Under the pieces are notes generated by a model. It saw only the letters and a list, made by a program, of their open reading frames with translations, was not told where the DNA came from and did not search any database. Shown piece by piece: positions 16,066 to 24,736 of a DNA stretch of 64,000 bases (its first letter is position 1; each line of letters opens with the position of its first letter). The position numbers were made by a program, and so were the translations under genes. The stretch is from Pyrinomonadaceae bacterium (lineage in GTDB: Bacteria > Acidobacteriota > Blastocatellia > Pyrinomonadales > Pyrinomonadaceae). The DNA lies in assembly GCA_030841085.1 (NCBI GenBank), contig JAVEDP010000032.1:1-64000 (forward strand). The letters run 5' to 3'.

Positions 16066-17013
16066 ATGAACAAAAGTAGAATCATCGGTTTCGCCACCAG
16101 CATTATGTTGGTACTGGTAACAGCGAGTGGCAATTGGTTATCCGGCCAAACGGCCTACAGGGAAGTTACTATCGTCAGCAATGTTCTGGGGCCGGAGGGG
16201 CCGCTGTTTGTTGATGGGAATCTTTATTATGTTGCGTGGACCACTAGCACGCTGTCGAAGTGGGATGGCAAAACGACGACGGTGCTGAATCACACTCCCG
16301 GTTGCGGACACAACGGCCTCGCGCTCACGAAACAGAAGACTTTTCTATTGGCGTGCGACGACGAACACGGCGCAATCCTTGAACTTGACCTGGCGGGGAA
16401 AGAACTGCGCCGCTGGGAGGTGGACAGCAAAGGCCGGAAGCTGGACGGAGGCATCAACGATATTGTCGTAACAGCGAACGGCGGAGCGTATGCCACGCTC
16501 TCTGGTCCCTTTGTCGATCCACCCGTCCTAGTGATGGGAAAGATTCTCTATCTCGCGCCCGGCAGTCAGAAATGGGTCGAGGTGGCGGACGATCTCAACT
16601 ACGCCAACGGCATCGGTGTTTCTCCCGACCAGAAAACTCTCTACGTCGGCGAAACTGTCGGCAACTGCATCCTGAAGTTTACGATTAACAGCGACGGCTC
16701 GTTGGGCCACAGATCGAATTTTGCTCTGCTAAACCTGCTCACACCGAACAAGGTCAATTCCTGGTGGATTGGACCTGACAGTATGAAGATCGACAGCAAG
16801 GGCAATATTTATGTGGCCCAATTGTATGGCGGGAAGATATTGAAGCTGTCGCCCGCCGGCAAGCTGCTGCACATATTTGAAATCGCTGCAGGTAGCGGCA
16901 CGACAAACGTCGCCTTCGGTGATGGTGAGAGAGACTTATATGTGAGCGTCGTAAAGGATCTAAACGATCCGCAGGCCCCAGGCAGTATCGTTAAGATCCC
17001 AAATATTAAGTAA
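16066..17013 (+). CDS. Secreted SMP-30/gluconolactonase-like beta-propeller protein
   Basis: 315 aa with a signal peptide (MNKSRIIGFATSIMLVLVTASGNWLSGQ). The mature part is a six-bladed propeller of the SMP-30/gluconolactonase/strictosidine-synthase-like group: LGPEGPLFVDGNLYYV, HNGLALTKQKTFLLACDDEHGAILELD, INDIVVTANGGAYAT, DLNYANGIGVSPDQKTLYVGETVGNCI and DSMKIDSKGNIYVAQLYGGKILK. The conserved Glu in GPEGP and the Asn/Asp metal ligands (NDI, NGIGVSPD) are present, so a metal-dependent lactonase or hydrolase is likely; the substrate is unknown. GGAAAGGG precedes the ATG. It stands alone, downstream of a palindromic repeat. Confidence 0.87.
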   Translation: MNKSRIIGFATSIMLVLVTASGNWLSGQTAYREVTIVSNVLGPEGPLFVDGNLYYVAWTTSTLSKWDGKTTTVLNHTPGCGHNGLALTKQKTFLLACDDEHGAILELDLAGKELRRWEVDSKGRKLDGGINDIVVTANGGAYATLSGPFVDPPVLVMGKILYLAPGSQKWVEVADDLNYANGIGVSPDQKTLYVGETVGNCILKFTINSDGSLGHRSNFALLNLLTPNKVNSWWIGPDSMKIDSKGNIYVAQLYGGKILKLSPAGKLLHIFEIAAGSGTTNVAFGDGERDLYVSVVKDLNDPQAPGSIVKIPNIK

Positions 17014-17035
17014 TCTAGTGATACCACGTCGCGAA

Positions 17036-17112
17036 GCAGTTTAGAGTGCAGCCTTTAGGTTGTTTTTTTCCAGGCGCCCGCAAACTAAAGTTTGTACTCT
17101 GAACTTCTTAAA
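17036..17112. repeat. Short palindromic repeat (gtttagagtgcagcctttagg / tttgtactctgaac)
   Basis: Contains gcctttaggttg followed by caaactaaagtttgtactctgaac. The same phrases occur at 28100-28170 (gttcagagtacaacctttagg ... aactaaagtttgtactctgaac), so this is a dispersed family. Confidence 0.65.
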
Positions 17113-17214
17113 CAGCGTTCAGGCTGTTAGCTCACAGCCAATTGGGTAATCGCCGCGCCGTAGAGTTCTCCGGGCCCACGGCGGATGAAAGAGCCTCGAC
17201 GAAAGGACGATCCG

Positions 17215-17622
17215 ATGAAACTTGATGTGTATCTCAACTATGCCGGCAATTGCGAGCAGGCGTTCCGCTTTTATGAGCAGCATCTCGGCGGCAGGATCAC
17301 AATGATGATGACGTACGGCCAACAGCCGAATCAGGCTAACGTGCCGGCCAACTGGACCAACGCGATACTGCACGCGCGCATAGAGATCGGCGGAACAGTT
17401 CTGATGGGGGCTGATATTCCGACGGCCGAGCCAATGCGCAGCGCTTATCTGACTCTTACCGTCGACAGCGCTAAGGAAGCGGAACGCGTCTACACTTTGC
17501 TTTCAGACGGCGGTGAGATTTTCATGAAGATGGAAGAGACCTTTTTCGCATCTCGCTTTGCCATGCTCCGCGACAGGTTCGGCACGTCGTGGATGATTCT
17601 GCATGAGCATCCGACAACGTAG
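17215..17622 (+). CDS. VOC-superfamily protein (PhnB/YjdN-like)
   Basis: 135 aa glyoxalase-fold protein of the PhnB/YjdN group: MKLDVYLNYAGNCEQAFRFYEQHLGGRI, GGTVLMGADIPTAEP, LTVDSAKEAERVYTLLSDGGEI and FGTSWMILHEHP. These are single-domain, probably dimeric proteins of mostly unknown substrate; some act in resistance. ATG 17215 is chosen for GAAAGGA upstream; the frame is open to 17185. No evident functional partner among its neighbours. Confidence 0.88.
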   Translation: MKLDVYLNYAGNCEQAFRFYEQHLGGRITMMMTYGQQPNQANVPANWTNAILHARIEIGGTVLMGADIPTAEPMRSAYLTLTVDSAKEAERVYTLLSDGGEIFMKMEETFFASRFAMLRDRFGTSWMILHEHPTT

Positions 17623-17879
17623 CGCTCGAACGAGAATCATGACTCGGATTAGGATTCAACTTACGTAATGAAGTCAGTACCGTCCGCGCTTGATATTGCC
17701 GATTGCCAACTGCCGATTTCCGATTAATGTCTGGCGATAAAATCAATTGGCATTCGGAAGGCAACCCACCCGCTACCGCGTGGTGGTACTAACTTCATCT
17801 TCACTGAAAAACATTCGCCGCAAAGACAAGACAACGGCGAGACAAACGGCTGTTACCTTCAAGTGAAGGAGTTCAAATA

Positions 17880-18290
17880 ATGGACATCAAGCGAAGCGGC
17901 TCGCAGCCCTCCGGCAAGGGCCCCGCCGAATATTTCACTGGCACCGTACGCATTGACCCTTTGAACCAGACGACCGCTCCGGCGCGCGTGCTCGCCGTCA
18001 GCGTCACGTTCGAGCCCGGCGCTCGGACGGCGTGGCACACACATCCGCTGGGCCAGACGCTGATCGTCACGTCCGGGTTTTGTTGGGTGCAAAGCGAGGG
18101 TGGTCCAAAGGAAGAGATTCGCCCGGGCGACGTAGTCTGGTGCCCACCGGGCGAGAAGCATTGGCACGGCGCGACGCCAACCACTGCGATGACGCACATC
18201 GCCATTGTGGAACAGCTCGACGGCAAGACTGTCGAATGGATGGAACAAGTCAGCGACGAACAATACCAGGCGCCATTGGAAAAAAAATAA
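17880..18290 (+). CDS. Cupin-domain protein
   Basis: 136-aa single cupin barrel. The two cupin motifs are clear: [20 protein letters not shown] (metal ligands His, His, Gln) and [17 protein letters not shown] (His). It belongs to the group often annotated as (R)-mandelonitrile lyase-like or quercetin-type cupins; activity cannot be deduced. AAGGAG lies upstream. It is 20 bases before a zinc alcohol dehydrogenase gene on the same strand, so the two probably form a transcription unit and may act on one compound. Confidence 0.88.
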   Translation: MDIKRSGSQPSGKGPAEYFTGTVRIDPLNQTTAPARVLAVSVTFEPGARTAWHTHPLGQTLIVTSGFCWVQSEGGPKEEIRPGDVVWCPPGEKHWHGATPTTAMTHIAIVEQLDGKTVEWMEQVSDEQYQAPLEKK

Positions 18291-18310
18291 GCGGAGAACG
18301 GAAAATAATT

Positions 18311-19345
18311 ATGCGTGCAACTGTCATGTTCGGAGCCGGCGACGTTCGTATTGAAAACGTTCCGGACGCCCGCCTGATTAACCAAACCGACGCACTCGTC
18401 GTCGTCACTCGCGCCTGCATCTGCGGCAGCGATCTTTGGCCGTACAAGACAATGGAAGCGAGCGATACCGTTCGCATCATGGGACACGAAGCCATCGGCG
18501 TCGTCGAAGCGGTCGGCGCCGACGTTCGCTCCATCAAAGCCGGGGATCTCGTCATCATGCCTTTCGCGTTTTCTGATGGCACCTGTGAGTTCTGCCACGA
18601 AGGGCTGCAAACGTCATGCGTCCACGGCGGGTTCTTCGGCACGGTCGAGATCGCCGGAGCACAGGCCGAAGCCGTGCGCGTCCCACCGGCAGATGGAACA
18701 CTTTTTGTTCTGCCGGTTGGCAAAGACGACGCGCTGATGCCTTCGCTGCTGACGCTTTCAGATGTGATGGGCACGGGTCATCACGCGGCTATCTCAGCCC
18801 GGGTCGGTCCTGGTAAGACAGTCGCTGTGGTTGGAGATGGCGCGGTTGGCCTGTGTGGTGTGATTGCCGCGCGGCGGCTCGGAGCAGAGCGGATCATCAT
18901 CCTTGGCCGCCATGCCGATCGGATCGCACTTGCCCGAGAGTTCGGCGCGACAGATGTCGTGAGCGAGCGCGGCGACGAGGCCGTTGAGCGCGTGCGCGAA
19001 CTGACCGGCGGCTTCGGCGTCCACTCTGCGCTCGAGTGCGTCGGCCTGAAACAGTCGCTTGTCACTGCGATCAGTATCGCGCGTCCGGGCGGCGCCGTCG
19101 GCCGCGTCGGCGTTCCACAAGACGAGTCCCTGCCGGCGTCACAGCCTGCGTTTTATAATAACGTCAGCGTGAGTGGCGGACCGGCGCCAGTCCGCGCGTA
19201 CATCGAGGAGCTTCTGCCCGACATACTGGAAGGACGCATCGAGCCTGGCAAGGTTTTCGATCGTGTCGTGCGCCTCGATGAAGTGCCTGATGGCTACCGG
19301 GCGATGAACGAACGCGAGGCGCTCAAAGTTATGGTTGAGCCATAA
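18311..19345 (+). CDS. Zinc-dependent alcohol dehydrogenase family protein
   Basis: 344-aa medium-chain dehydrogenase/reductase. Seen: catalytic zinc region CICGSDLWPYK and GHEAIGVVEAVGADV, a partial structural zinc loop CEFCHEGLQTSC, and the Rossmann motif VAVVGDGAVGLCGVIAARRLGA followed by IILGRHADRI, which suggests NADP(H) or NAD(H) binding. Start at ATG 18311; the frame is open much further upstream but there overlaps the cupin gene. Paired with the cupin gene. Codon use is GC-richer here than in the cassette region just upstream, suggesting a separate origin. Confidence 0.9.
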   Translation: MRATVMFGAGDVRIENVPDARLINQTDALVVVTRACICGSDLWPYKTMEASDTVRIMGHEAIGVVEAVGADVRSIKAGDLVIMPFAFSDGTCEFCHEGLQTSCVHGGFFGTVEIAGAQAEAVRVPPADGTLFVLPVGKDDALMPSLLTLSDVMGTGHHAAISARVGPGKTVAVVGDGAVGLCGVIAARRLGAERIIILGRHADRIALAREFGATDVVSERGDEAVERVRELTGGFGVHSALECVGLKQSLVTAISIARPGGAVGRVGVPQDESLPASQPAFYNNVSVSGGPAPVRAYIEELLPDILEGRIEPGKVFDRVVRLDEVPDGYRAMNEREALKVMVEP

Positions 19346-19532
19346 AGGCCCGCTGTGACAGGGAATCAGATCCAACGTGCCTCGATGAGACATGAGGCCC
19401 GAAGGGCAAGCTTGTAAAAAGCAAACTGGAAGTGGCGGCCACGCGGCCACGCTGCCATGTGGAATGAGCTTTTCTTATGGTCCGCTCAGAGACAAGCAGG
19501 AGATGATCCAGATGAGATGAAGGGAGTTTACA

Positions 19533-20126
19533 ATGGAAAGGTTTACGAATAATCCGGTGATGGTGACTTGTTTGCTTCTCTGTCTTTGTGGCGCGGCGCT
19601 GGTCGCTCTCGTAACAGCGCATGCTGAGCCGCCGGTGAATCCGATTCAGGCTTGCTATAACAACACGAACGGTGGCCTTCGTCGGGTGAACTCTCCTGCC
19701 GATTGCAAGAACCATGAGACTTCGATCAGTTGGAACACAGCGGGCCCTGCAGGACCTCAAGGACCCACCGGGGCTCAAGGACCGGCCGGACCAGTTGGAC
19801 CAGCGGGACCGGCGGGACCAGCTGGATTAGGCGCCAATTCAGTAACCTTCAGGCATACGCGCACCGTCGCTAACACTTGTGGTCCATTCAACAACTTCAG
19901 TTTCATGGATCAGCCATCGATAAATGGCAACGCTAATGCCTTGATTTTTGTTACGGGCATCGTCGGGATTAACGGCGCTCGATCAAATACCAACCCCAAT
20001 TCAAATTTGAATTTGACCTACACCGGCACTTTGAGTTTCGGTACTTGTCCGGCGGGACGGTGGATAGTCGCCGGAGGTGACATTGCGACCGGCGCACAGT
20101 TCAACGTTTTGGTGGTTTCTCCGTAA
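19533..20126 (+). CDS. Secreted protein with collagen-like Gly-X-Y stretch
   Basis: 197 aa. Hydrophobic signal (VTCLLLCLCGAALVALVTAHA), a short head with cysteines (CYNNTNGGLRRVNSPADC), ten Gly-X-Y triplets at residues 71-100 (GPAGPQGPTGAQ...), and a C-terminal globular domain of about 97 aa without a recognised family. The head QACYNNTNGGLRRV resembles bacterial collagen-like surface proteins. AAGGGAG precedes the ATG. A bacterial collagen-type triple helix is plausible but short. Confidence 0.82.
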   Translation: MERFTNNPVMVTCLLLCLCGAALVALVTAHAEPPVNPIQACYNNTNGGLRRVNSPADCKNHETSISWNTAGPAGPQGPTGAQGPAGPVGPAGPAGPAGLGANSVTFRHTRTVANTCGPFNNFSFMDQPSINGNANALIFVTGIVGINGARSNTNPNSNLNLTYTGTLSFGTCPAGRWIVAGGDIATGAQFNVLVVSP

Positions 20127-20218
20127 CTACTTGTTGGGTGTCTCTTGTCCAGGCTACTTTCTCTGTGTAACAAACAATTTCGGGCTAAGACATTACTTGT
20201 GAACCGAATTCATCTTCC

Positions 20219-23200
20219 ATGAATCGTCTTATGAAAACCTTCTTCATCCTTTTCGCGATTGCGATCATCGCGTCTGCAGTTTTCGCACAACAACTCATAC
20301 CCGACAATTACTTCTCGGCCATGCAGTGGCGCTGCATAGGGCCACATCGAGGCGGCCGCGTACTCGCAGTTTCAGGAGTTCGTGGCCAACCAGATACATT
20401 TTATTTTGGAGCTGTAGGCGGCGGCGTTTGGAAAACTACCGACGCCGGTGGTACCTGGACACCGATTTTCGACACTCAACCAGTTGCCTCGATTGGCGCG
20501 CTCGCTGTTTCAACTTCAAATCCGGAAGTCATTTACGTCGGCAGCGGTGAAGCCGACATGCGTTCGGACATCTCGGTCGGCAATGGGGTTTATAAATCAA
20601 CCGATGCGGGCCAAACGTGGAGCTATCTCGGGCTTCACGACACGCGCCAGATCGGCCGCATTCTAATTGATCCAAAAAATCCGAACATTGTTCTGGTAGC
20701 GGCGCTGGGCCATGGGTTTGGTCCTAACACTGAGCGCGGTGTTTTTCGTTCTACTGACGGCGGGAAAAGTTGGACCAGGGTCCTATACAAAGATGAAAAC
20801 ACCGGCGCCATCGATCTCGCTTTCGATCCCGACAATTCGCGCACGGTCTATGCCAGTCTTTGGAATGTTCATCGCGTAGCCTGGAGTGCGTATGCGCCGG
20901 TTACCGGCCCCGGCGGCGGGCTCTACAAATCAACCGACGGCGGCGAGAACTGGAAACAAATTACCGGGGCTGGTTTTCCCACCGGGAAACTAGGTCGCAT
21001 CGGTATCGATGTGCCCGCCGGACAACACGGTAAACGCGTCTACGCACTCGTCGATGCTGGCGACGAAAGTGGCCTGTATGTTTCGGAAGATGCGGGACAG
21101 AGTTGGACGCGCGCCAGCGTTGAGCCGCGCATTCTCAGCCGCGGTTGGTATTTCGGCGAAGTACGCAGCGATCCGAAAAACCCGGATGTTGTTTACGTAT
21201 CTAATGTTTCAATCTATAAGTCACTAGATGGCGGCAAGACATTCAGGGCGGTGCGCGGCGCGCCTGGCGGCGACGATTACCACTCGCTTTGGATCGATCC
21301 CGAAAACCCGCAGCGCATGATCTCAGGTGTGGACCAGGGAACGATTATTACCCTGAACGGCGGCCAGACCTGGAGCAGTTGGTACAACCAACCAACCGCG
21401 CAGTTTTATCACGTCGCCGTTGACAATCAATTTCCCTACTGGGTATACGGCGCACAACAGGACAGCGGCACCGCAGCCGTGGTCAGCCGCAGCGACTTTG
21501 GACTAATAACTTTTCGCGACTGGCATCCCATCGGCGCAGGCGAAAGCGGTTACATTCTTCCCGACCCGGTGAACCCACAAATTGTCTATGGCGGCAGCAC
21601 GGGTGGCGACCTTTTTCGTTTTGATTCAAAGACGGGACAAGTCCAGGATATCTCACCCACGCCGGCGGAGATTGGCAGCAAGATCACGCATCGATATCCC
21701 TGGACAACGCCGCTGGCATTTTCGTTTCAAGCGCCCCACGCGCTTTATCAATCGTCGCAGTTTCTGTTTCGTACCGCTGATGGCGGACACACATGGAAAA
21801 CAATCAGCCCGGACCTGACGCTGCGGCCCGGCGAAAAAGAGGCGGATGCAAAGGGCGTCATCTATTCAATCGCTCCGTCGCCGCTGACCGCAGGAACGAT
21901 TTGGATCGGAACTGACAACGGCCTGGTCCAATTAACTCGCGACGAAGGCAAGACGTGGAACGAAGTAACGCCCAAAGGACTGCCGCCATGGAGCATGATC
22001 AGTTTGATTGATGCTTCGCCGCATGATCCCGCTACTGCTTATGCCGCAATCGATCGGCATCAGATGGACGACATCAAGCCATACGTCTATCGCACGCGAG
22101 ATTTCGGTAGGACCTGGACAAAAATTACGAACGGACTTCCCGACAACGCTTATGTTCACGCGGTGCGCGAAGATCCGCTGCGCAAGGGTTTGCTGTTTGC
22201 AGGCACGGAAACCGGAGTCTTTGTCTCATTTGATGACGGCGATAACTGGCAACCGTTGCAAATCAATCTGCCGGTAGTTCCGGTGCGTGATCTGGTAATT
22301 AAAGATAACGATCTGGTCATCGCAACGCATGGCCGTTCATTCTGGATTCTCGACCAGATTTCGCCGCTACGAGAACTCAACGTCGCCGTAGCTACCGAGA
22401 GCGCACATCTTTTTCGACCGGCTACCGCAATTCGCGTCAGGAAAAATGAAGGGCGTGACACGCCGTTGCAGCCGGAAGTACCTGCCGGAAAGAATCCGCC
22501 CGCCGGCGCAATCATCGATTACAGTTTGCAGTCCATGCCGCAAGGCGAAGTCACACTCGAAATCCTCGATGCGCGCGGCGCGTCAGTTAGAAAATATTCA
22601 ACGAATGATCAGCAGCGAGCGCTTGACGAGTCGCAGGCGTTTCCAACTTACTGGCTTCGACCGCCGTTCCCGCTTTCGAAAAAGATTGGCTTGAATCGTT
22701 TTGTTTGGGACCTGCGTTACGAGCGGCCGCAAGCCTTGCGTTACGGCTACACGATTGGCGCAGCGTACGGTGAAGACGCGATCCTGGTCCCGGAAGGACC
22801 GCTGGTTTCGCCTGGAATTTATCAAGTCAAACTAACCGTCGCCGGGCAGAGTTATACGGCGCCAATCGAAGTGAAAATGGATCCGCGCGTGAAGATTGCG
22901 CCGCTCGCGTTGCCTCAACAAGTTGTGCTTAACAAACAAATCGTCGAGGCAATGAATCAAAGCTTTGCGACCGTCTGCGCGATCGGCGCGTTGCGCGATC
23001 AATTGAAAGCGCTGCTGAGTCAGACAAAAGCGGGAACGGCGGATGTCGCAATCGCTGAAGCTGCCGGCACGCTCGACAAGAAAGCGGCCGAGTTAGTCGC
23101 GGTCGAGAGACAGTATCCGCCGGTGGGTATTGTTTCCCTGGCGGCGCTTAACGGCTCGCTGGGCTCGCTGTTGCAATTGGTTGAAGGCGCCGATGCCGCG

Positions 23201-23356
23201 CCGACCGCTCAGGCGCATGAAACATTTATCACCTACAAGCGCTTGCTTGATCAGCAAATGGCGAAGTGGAACGAGTTGAAAGCGAAAGATCTTCCGGCCC
23301 TGAATGAGTTGCTGCGGCAACGACAGATGTCGCCGGTAACAACTCCAGGGGGATAA
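20219..23356 (+). CDS. Sortilin/BNR beta-propeller exoprotein (VPS10-like), copy 2
   Basis: 1045-aa exported paralogue of the gene at 8175-11555, in opposite orientation. Signal peptide MKTFFILFAIAIIASAVFAQ (from the ATG at 20231; 20219 is the other candidate, neither with a clear Shine-Dalgarno). Then MQWRCIGPHRGGRVLAVSGV and Asp-box repeats (KTTDAGGTWTPI, KSTDAGQTWSYL, RSTDGGKSWTRV, RTRDFGRTWTKI), VYGAQQDSGTAAVVSR and AGESGYILPDPVNPQIVYGGS. The C-terminal LNRFVWDLRYERPQALRYG and PGIYQVKLTVAGQ match copy 1, but the Ser/Pro-rich linker of copy 1 is missing. Enzymatic role unproven. Confidence 0.9.
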   Translation: MNRLMKTFFILFAIAIIASAVFAQQLIPDNYFSAMQWRCIGPHRGGRVLAVSGVRGQPDTFYFGAVGGGVWKTTDAGGTWTPIFDTQPVASIGALAVSTSNPEVIYVGSGEADMRSDISVGNGVYKSTDAGQTWSYLGLHDTRQIGRILIDPKNPNIVLVAALGHGFGPNTERGVFRSTDGGKSWTRVLYKDENTGAIDLAFDPDNSRTVYASLWNVHRVAWSAYAPVTGPGGGLYKSTDGGENWKQITGAGFPTGKLGRIGIDVPAGQHGKRVYALVDAGDESGLYVSEDAGQSWTRASVEPRILSRGWYFGEVRSDPKNPDVVYVSNVSIYKSLDGGKTFRAVRGAPGGDDYHSLWIDPENPQRMISGVDQGTIITLNGGQTWSSWYNQPTAQFYHVAVDNQFPYWVYGAQQDSGTAAVVSRSDFGLITFRDWHPIGAGESGYILPDPVNPQIVYGGSTGGDLFRFDSKTGQVQDISPTPAEIGSKITHRYPWTTPLAFSFQAPHALYQSSQFLFRTADGGHTWKTISPDLTLRPGEKEADAKGVIYSIAPSPLTAGTIWIGTDNGLVQLTRDEGKTWNEVTPKGLPPWSMISLIDASPHDPATAYAAIDRHQMDDIKPYVYRTRDFGRTWTKITNGLPDNAYVHAVREDPLRKGLLFAGTETGVFVSFDDGDNWQPLQINLPVVPVRDLVIKDNDLVIATHGRSFWILDQISPLRELNVAVATESAHLFRPATAIRVRKNEGRDTPLQPEVPAGKNPPAGAIIDYSLQSMPQGEVTLEILDARGASVRKYSTNDQQRALDESQAFPTYWLRPPFPLSKKIGLNRFVWDLRYERPQALRYGYTIGAAYGEDAILVPEGPLVSPGIYQVKLTVAGQSYTAPIEVKMDPRVKIAPLALPQQVVLNKQIVEAMNQSFATVCAIGALRDQLKALLSQTKAGTADVAIAEAAGTLDKKAAELVAVERQYPPVGIVSLAALNGSLGSLLQLVEGADAAPTAQAHETFITYKRLLDQQMAKWNELKAKDLPALNELLRQRQMSPVTTPGG

Positions 23357-23357
23357 C

Positions 23358-23497
23358 TTTTGGACTGCGGTGGCCTTACACCGCTGTAAATGTCCGCAAC
23401 CAATCGACTGCTTTCTTTTAGGAAAATTTCAAGGCTAACCAATAGCGGCGTCAAGCCGCCGCGCTAAAAAGCGGCGTCGAACCGCCGCAGTCCAAAA
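23358..23497. repeat. Inverted repeat element (ttttggactgcgg ends)
   Basis: Bounded by ttttggactgcggtgg and its near reverse complement ccgccgcagtccaaaa, with internal hairpins gcggcgtcaagccgccgc and gcggcgtcgaaccgccgc. It fills the gap between copy 2 of the sortilin-like gene and the MOSC gene. A related gcggcgtcgagccgccgc hairpin recurs near 24720. Confidence 0.8.
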
Positions 23498-23504
23498 TGA
23501 AACA

Positions 23505-24431
23505 ATGCTCATAGGAACTGTAGAACAAATCTGGCGCTATCCGGTGAAGTCGATGGCCGGCGAACAACTGAACGACTGCACAGTCGGCCCACTTGGTCTG
23601 CCCGGCGATCGCGGTTGGGCTGTTAAAGACGAAGAAAAGAGCGAGATCAAAACCGCAACTCGGATCCCGCTGTTGATGCAGTGCGCATCGCAGTATCGGG
23701 AACAGCCAACCGACGATTACATTCCGCACGTGAATATCATTTTTCCGGACGGCTCGAGCGTTACCAGTGACGATCCCGAAATTGATGCCCGCGTCTCGTC
23801 CGTGCTCGGGAAAAAAGTGAGGTTGTGGCCACGCCAACCGGCAAGCAATAAGGAACACTATCGCCGTCCCGGCGTAGCCGCGCGAGTAATTGCGCCGCTT
23901 GCAAACGTTCCCGGCTTTCGCGCGTTGCTGCCGGCGATAACAAAAATTCCCAGCGTCGACGCGACCTTGCGAGCTGCTTTCAGTCGCACCGAAGACGAGC
24001 CCACGCCGGATCTATCGCAGTTGCCGAAAGAGCTGTTCGAATTCACCTCGCCGCTCGGCACTTACTTCGACGCGTTTCCGATCCATGTGTTGACCAGTGC
24101 TTCGCTTGCCGTGATGTCTCAGCTAAACCCGGCGGCGGCCTGGGAAGTGCGCCGCTTTCGCCCAAACTTCTTCGTGAAAACAGCGGACGGCATCGAGGGC
24201 TTAGTCGAATCAGAATGGGTGGGCCGAACGTTGCGAATTGGAACGGTAGAGGTGAAGTGCGAAATGCCGGCCGTACGCTGCGGCATGGCCAGTAACGCGC
24301 AGAAAGAGTTGGCAAAAGATCCTTCCGTGCTGCGCACAATCGTTAAAGAGGCGAACCAGAATCTTGGGGTTTACGCGAGTGTGGCGAAGCATGGAGCGGT
24401 GCGTGAAGGCGATCGCGTTGATTTAGTTTAA
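23505..24431 (+). CDS. MOSC-domain protein (molybdenum-cofactor sulfur carrier type)
   Basis: 308 aa. An N-terminal MOSC beta-barrel (MLIGTVEQIWRYPVKSMAGEQL, GLPGDRGWAV) is joined to the MOSC domain proper (FRPNFFVKT, ESEWVGRTLRIGTVEVKC, MPAVRCGM with the conserved cysteine, then AKHGAVREGDRVDLV). Members bind molybdenum cofactor or pyridoxal-derived sulfur and resemble the mARC/YcbX group, which reduces N-hydroxylated compounds; a longer middle insert is present here. No molybdenum genes are nearby. No Shine-Dalgarno is visible, because a palindromic element ends eight bases before the ATG. Confidence 0.88.
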   Translation: MLIGTVEQIWRYPVKSMAGEQLNDCTVGPLGLPGDRGWAVKDEEKSEIKTATRIPLLMQCASQYREQPTDDYIPHVNIIFPDGSSVTSDDPEIDARVSSVLGKKVRLWPRQPASNKEHYRRPGVAARVIAPLANVPGFRALLPAITKIPSVDATLRAAFSRTEDEPTPDLSQLPKELFEFTSPLGTYFDAFPIHVLTSASLAVMSQLNPAAAWEVRRFRPNFFVKTADGIEGLVESEWVGRTLRIGTVEVKCEMPAVRCGMASNAQKELAKDPSVLRTIVKEANQNLGVYASVAKHGAVREGDRVDLV

Positions 24432-24489
24432 CTGAAGACCATCATCGATGATGCGATTCAAATCCCGTCAAGCACCATTCGCTGAGCGC

Positions 24490-24735
24490 CGAAGCTTCCT
24501 GGCTCCGTTAGGAGCCAAATGTTTATAGAACCCAGCCACCACAAAGAATTTGGTTTCGCGATAATGAGTGGCACGGCAACTCGTTATCGCGAAACCAACG
24601 CAGCAGCATCGTATTTCCAGTCTATAAACATTTGCCTCCTAACGGAGGAAGGAACGGAATGCTACCCCATTTTTCGTGGGCTATTGATTGAAATACTTTT
24701 CCAACCAAAAGCGGCGTCGAGCCGCCGCAATCCAA
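24490..24735. repeat. Nested palindromic cassette plus gcggcgtcgagcc hairpin
   Basis: Occupies the 300-base gap between the convergent MOSC and radA genes. Outer arms ggctccgttaggagcc and cctcctaacggagg, next aaatgtttataga and tctataaacattt, inner ggtttcgcgataatgagt and actcgttatcgcgaaacc. A separate gcggcgtcgagccgccgc hairpin follows at about 24711-24728. No gene seen. Confidence 0.82.
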
Positions 24736-24736
24736 A

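Noticed and set aside
18032-18310. Upstream extension of the alcohol dehydrogenase frame
   Set aside because: It is the cupin gene read in another frame; the dehydrogenase starts at 18311.
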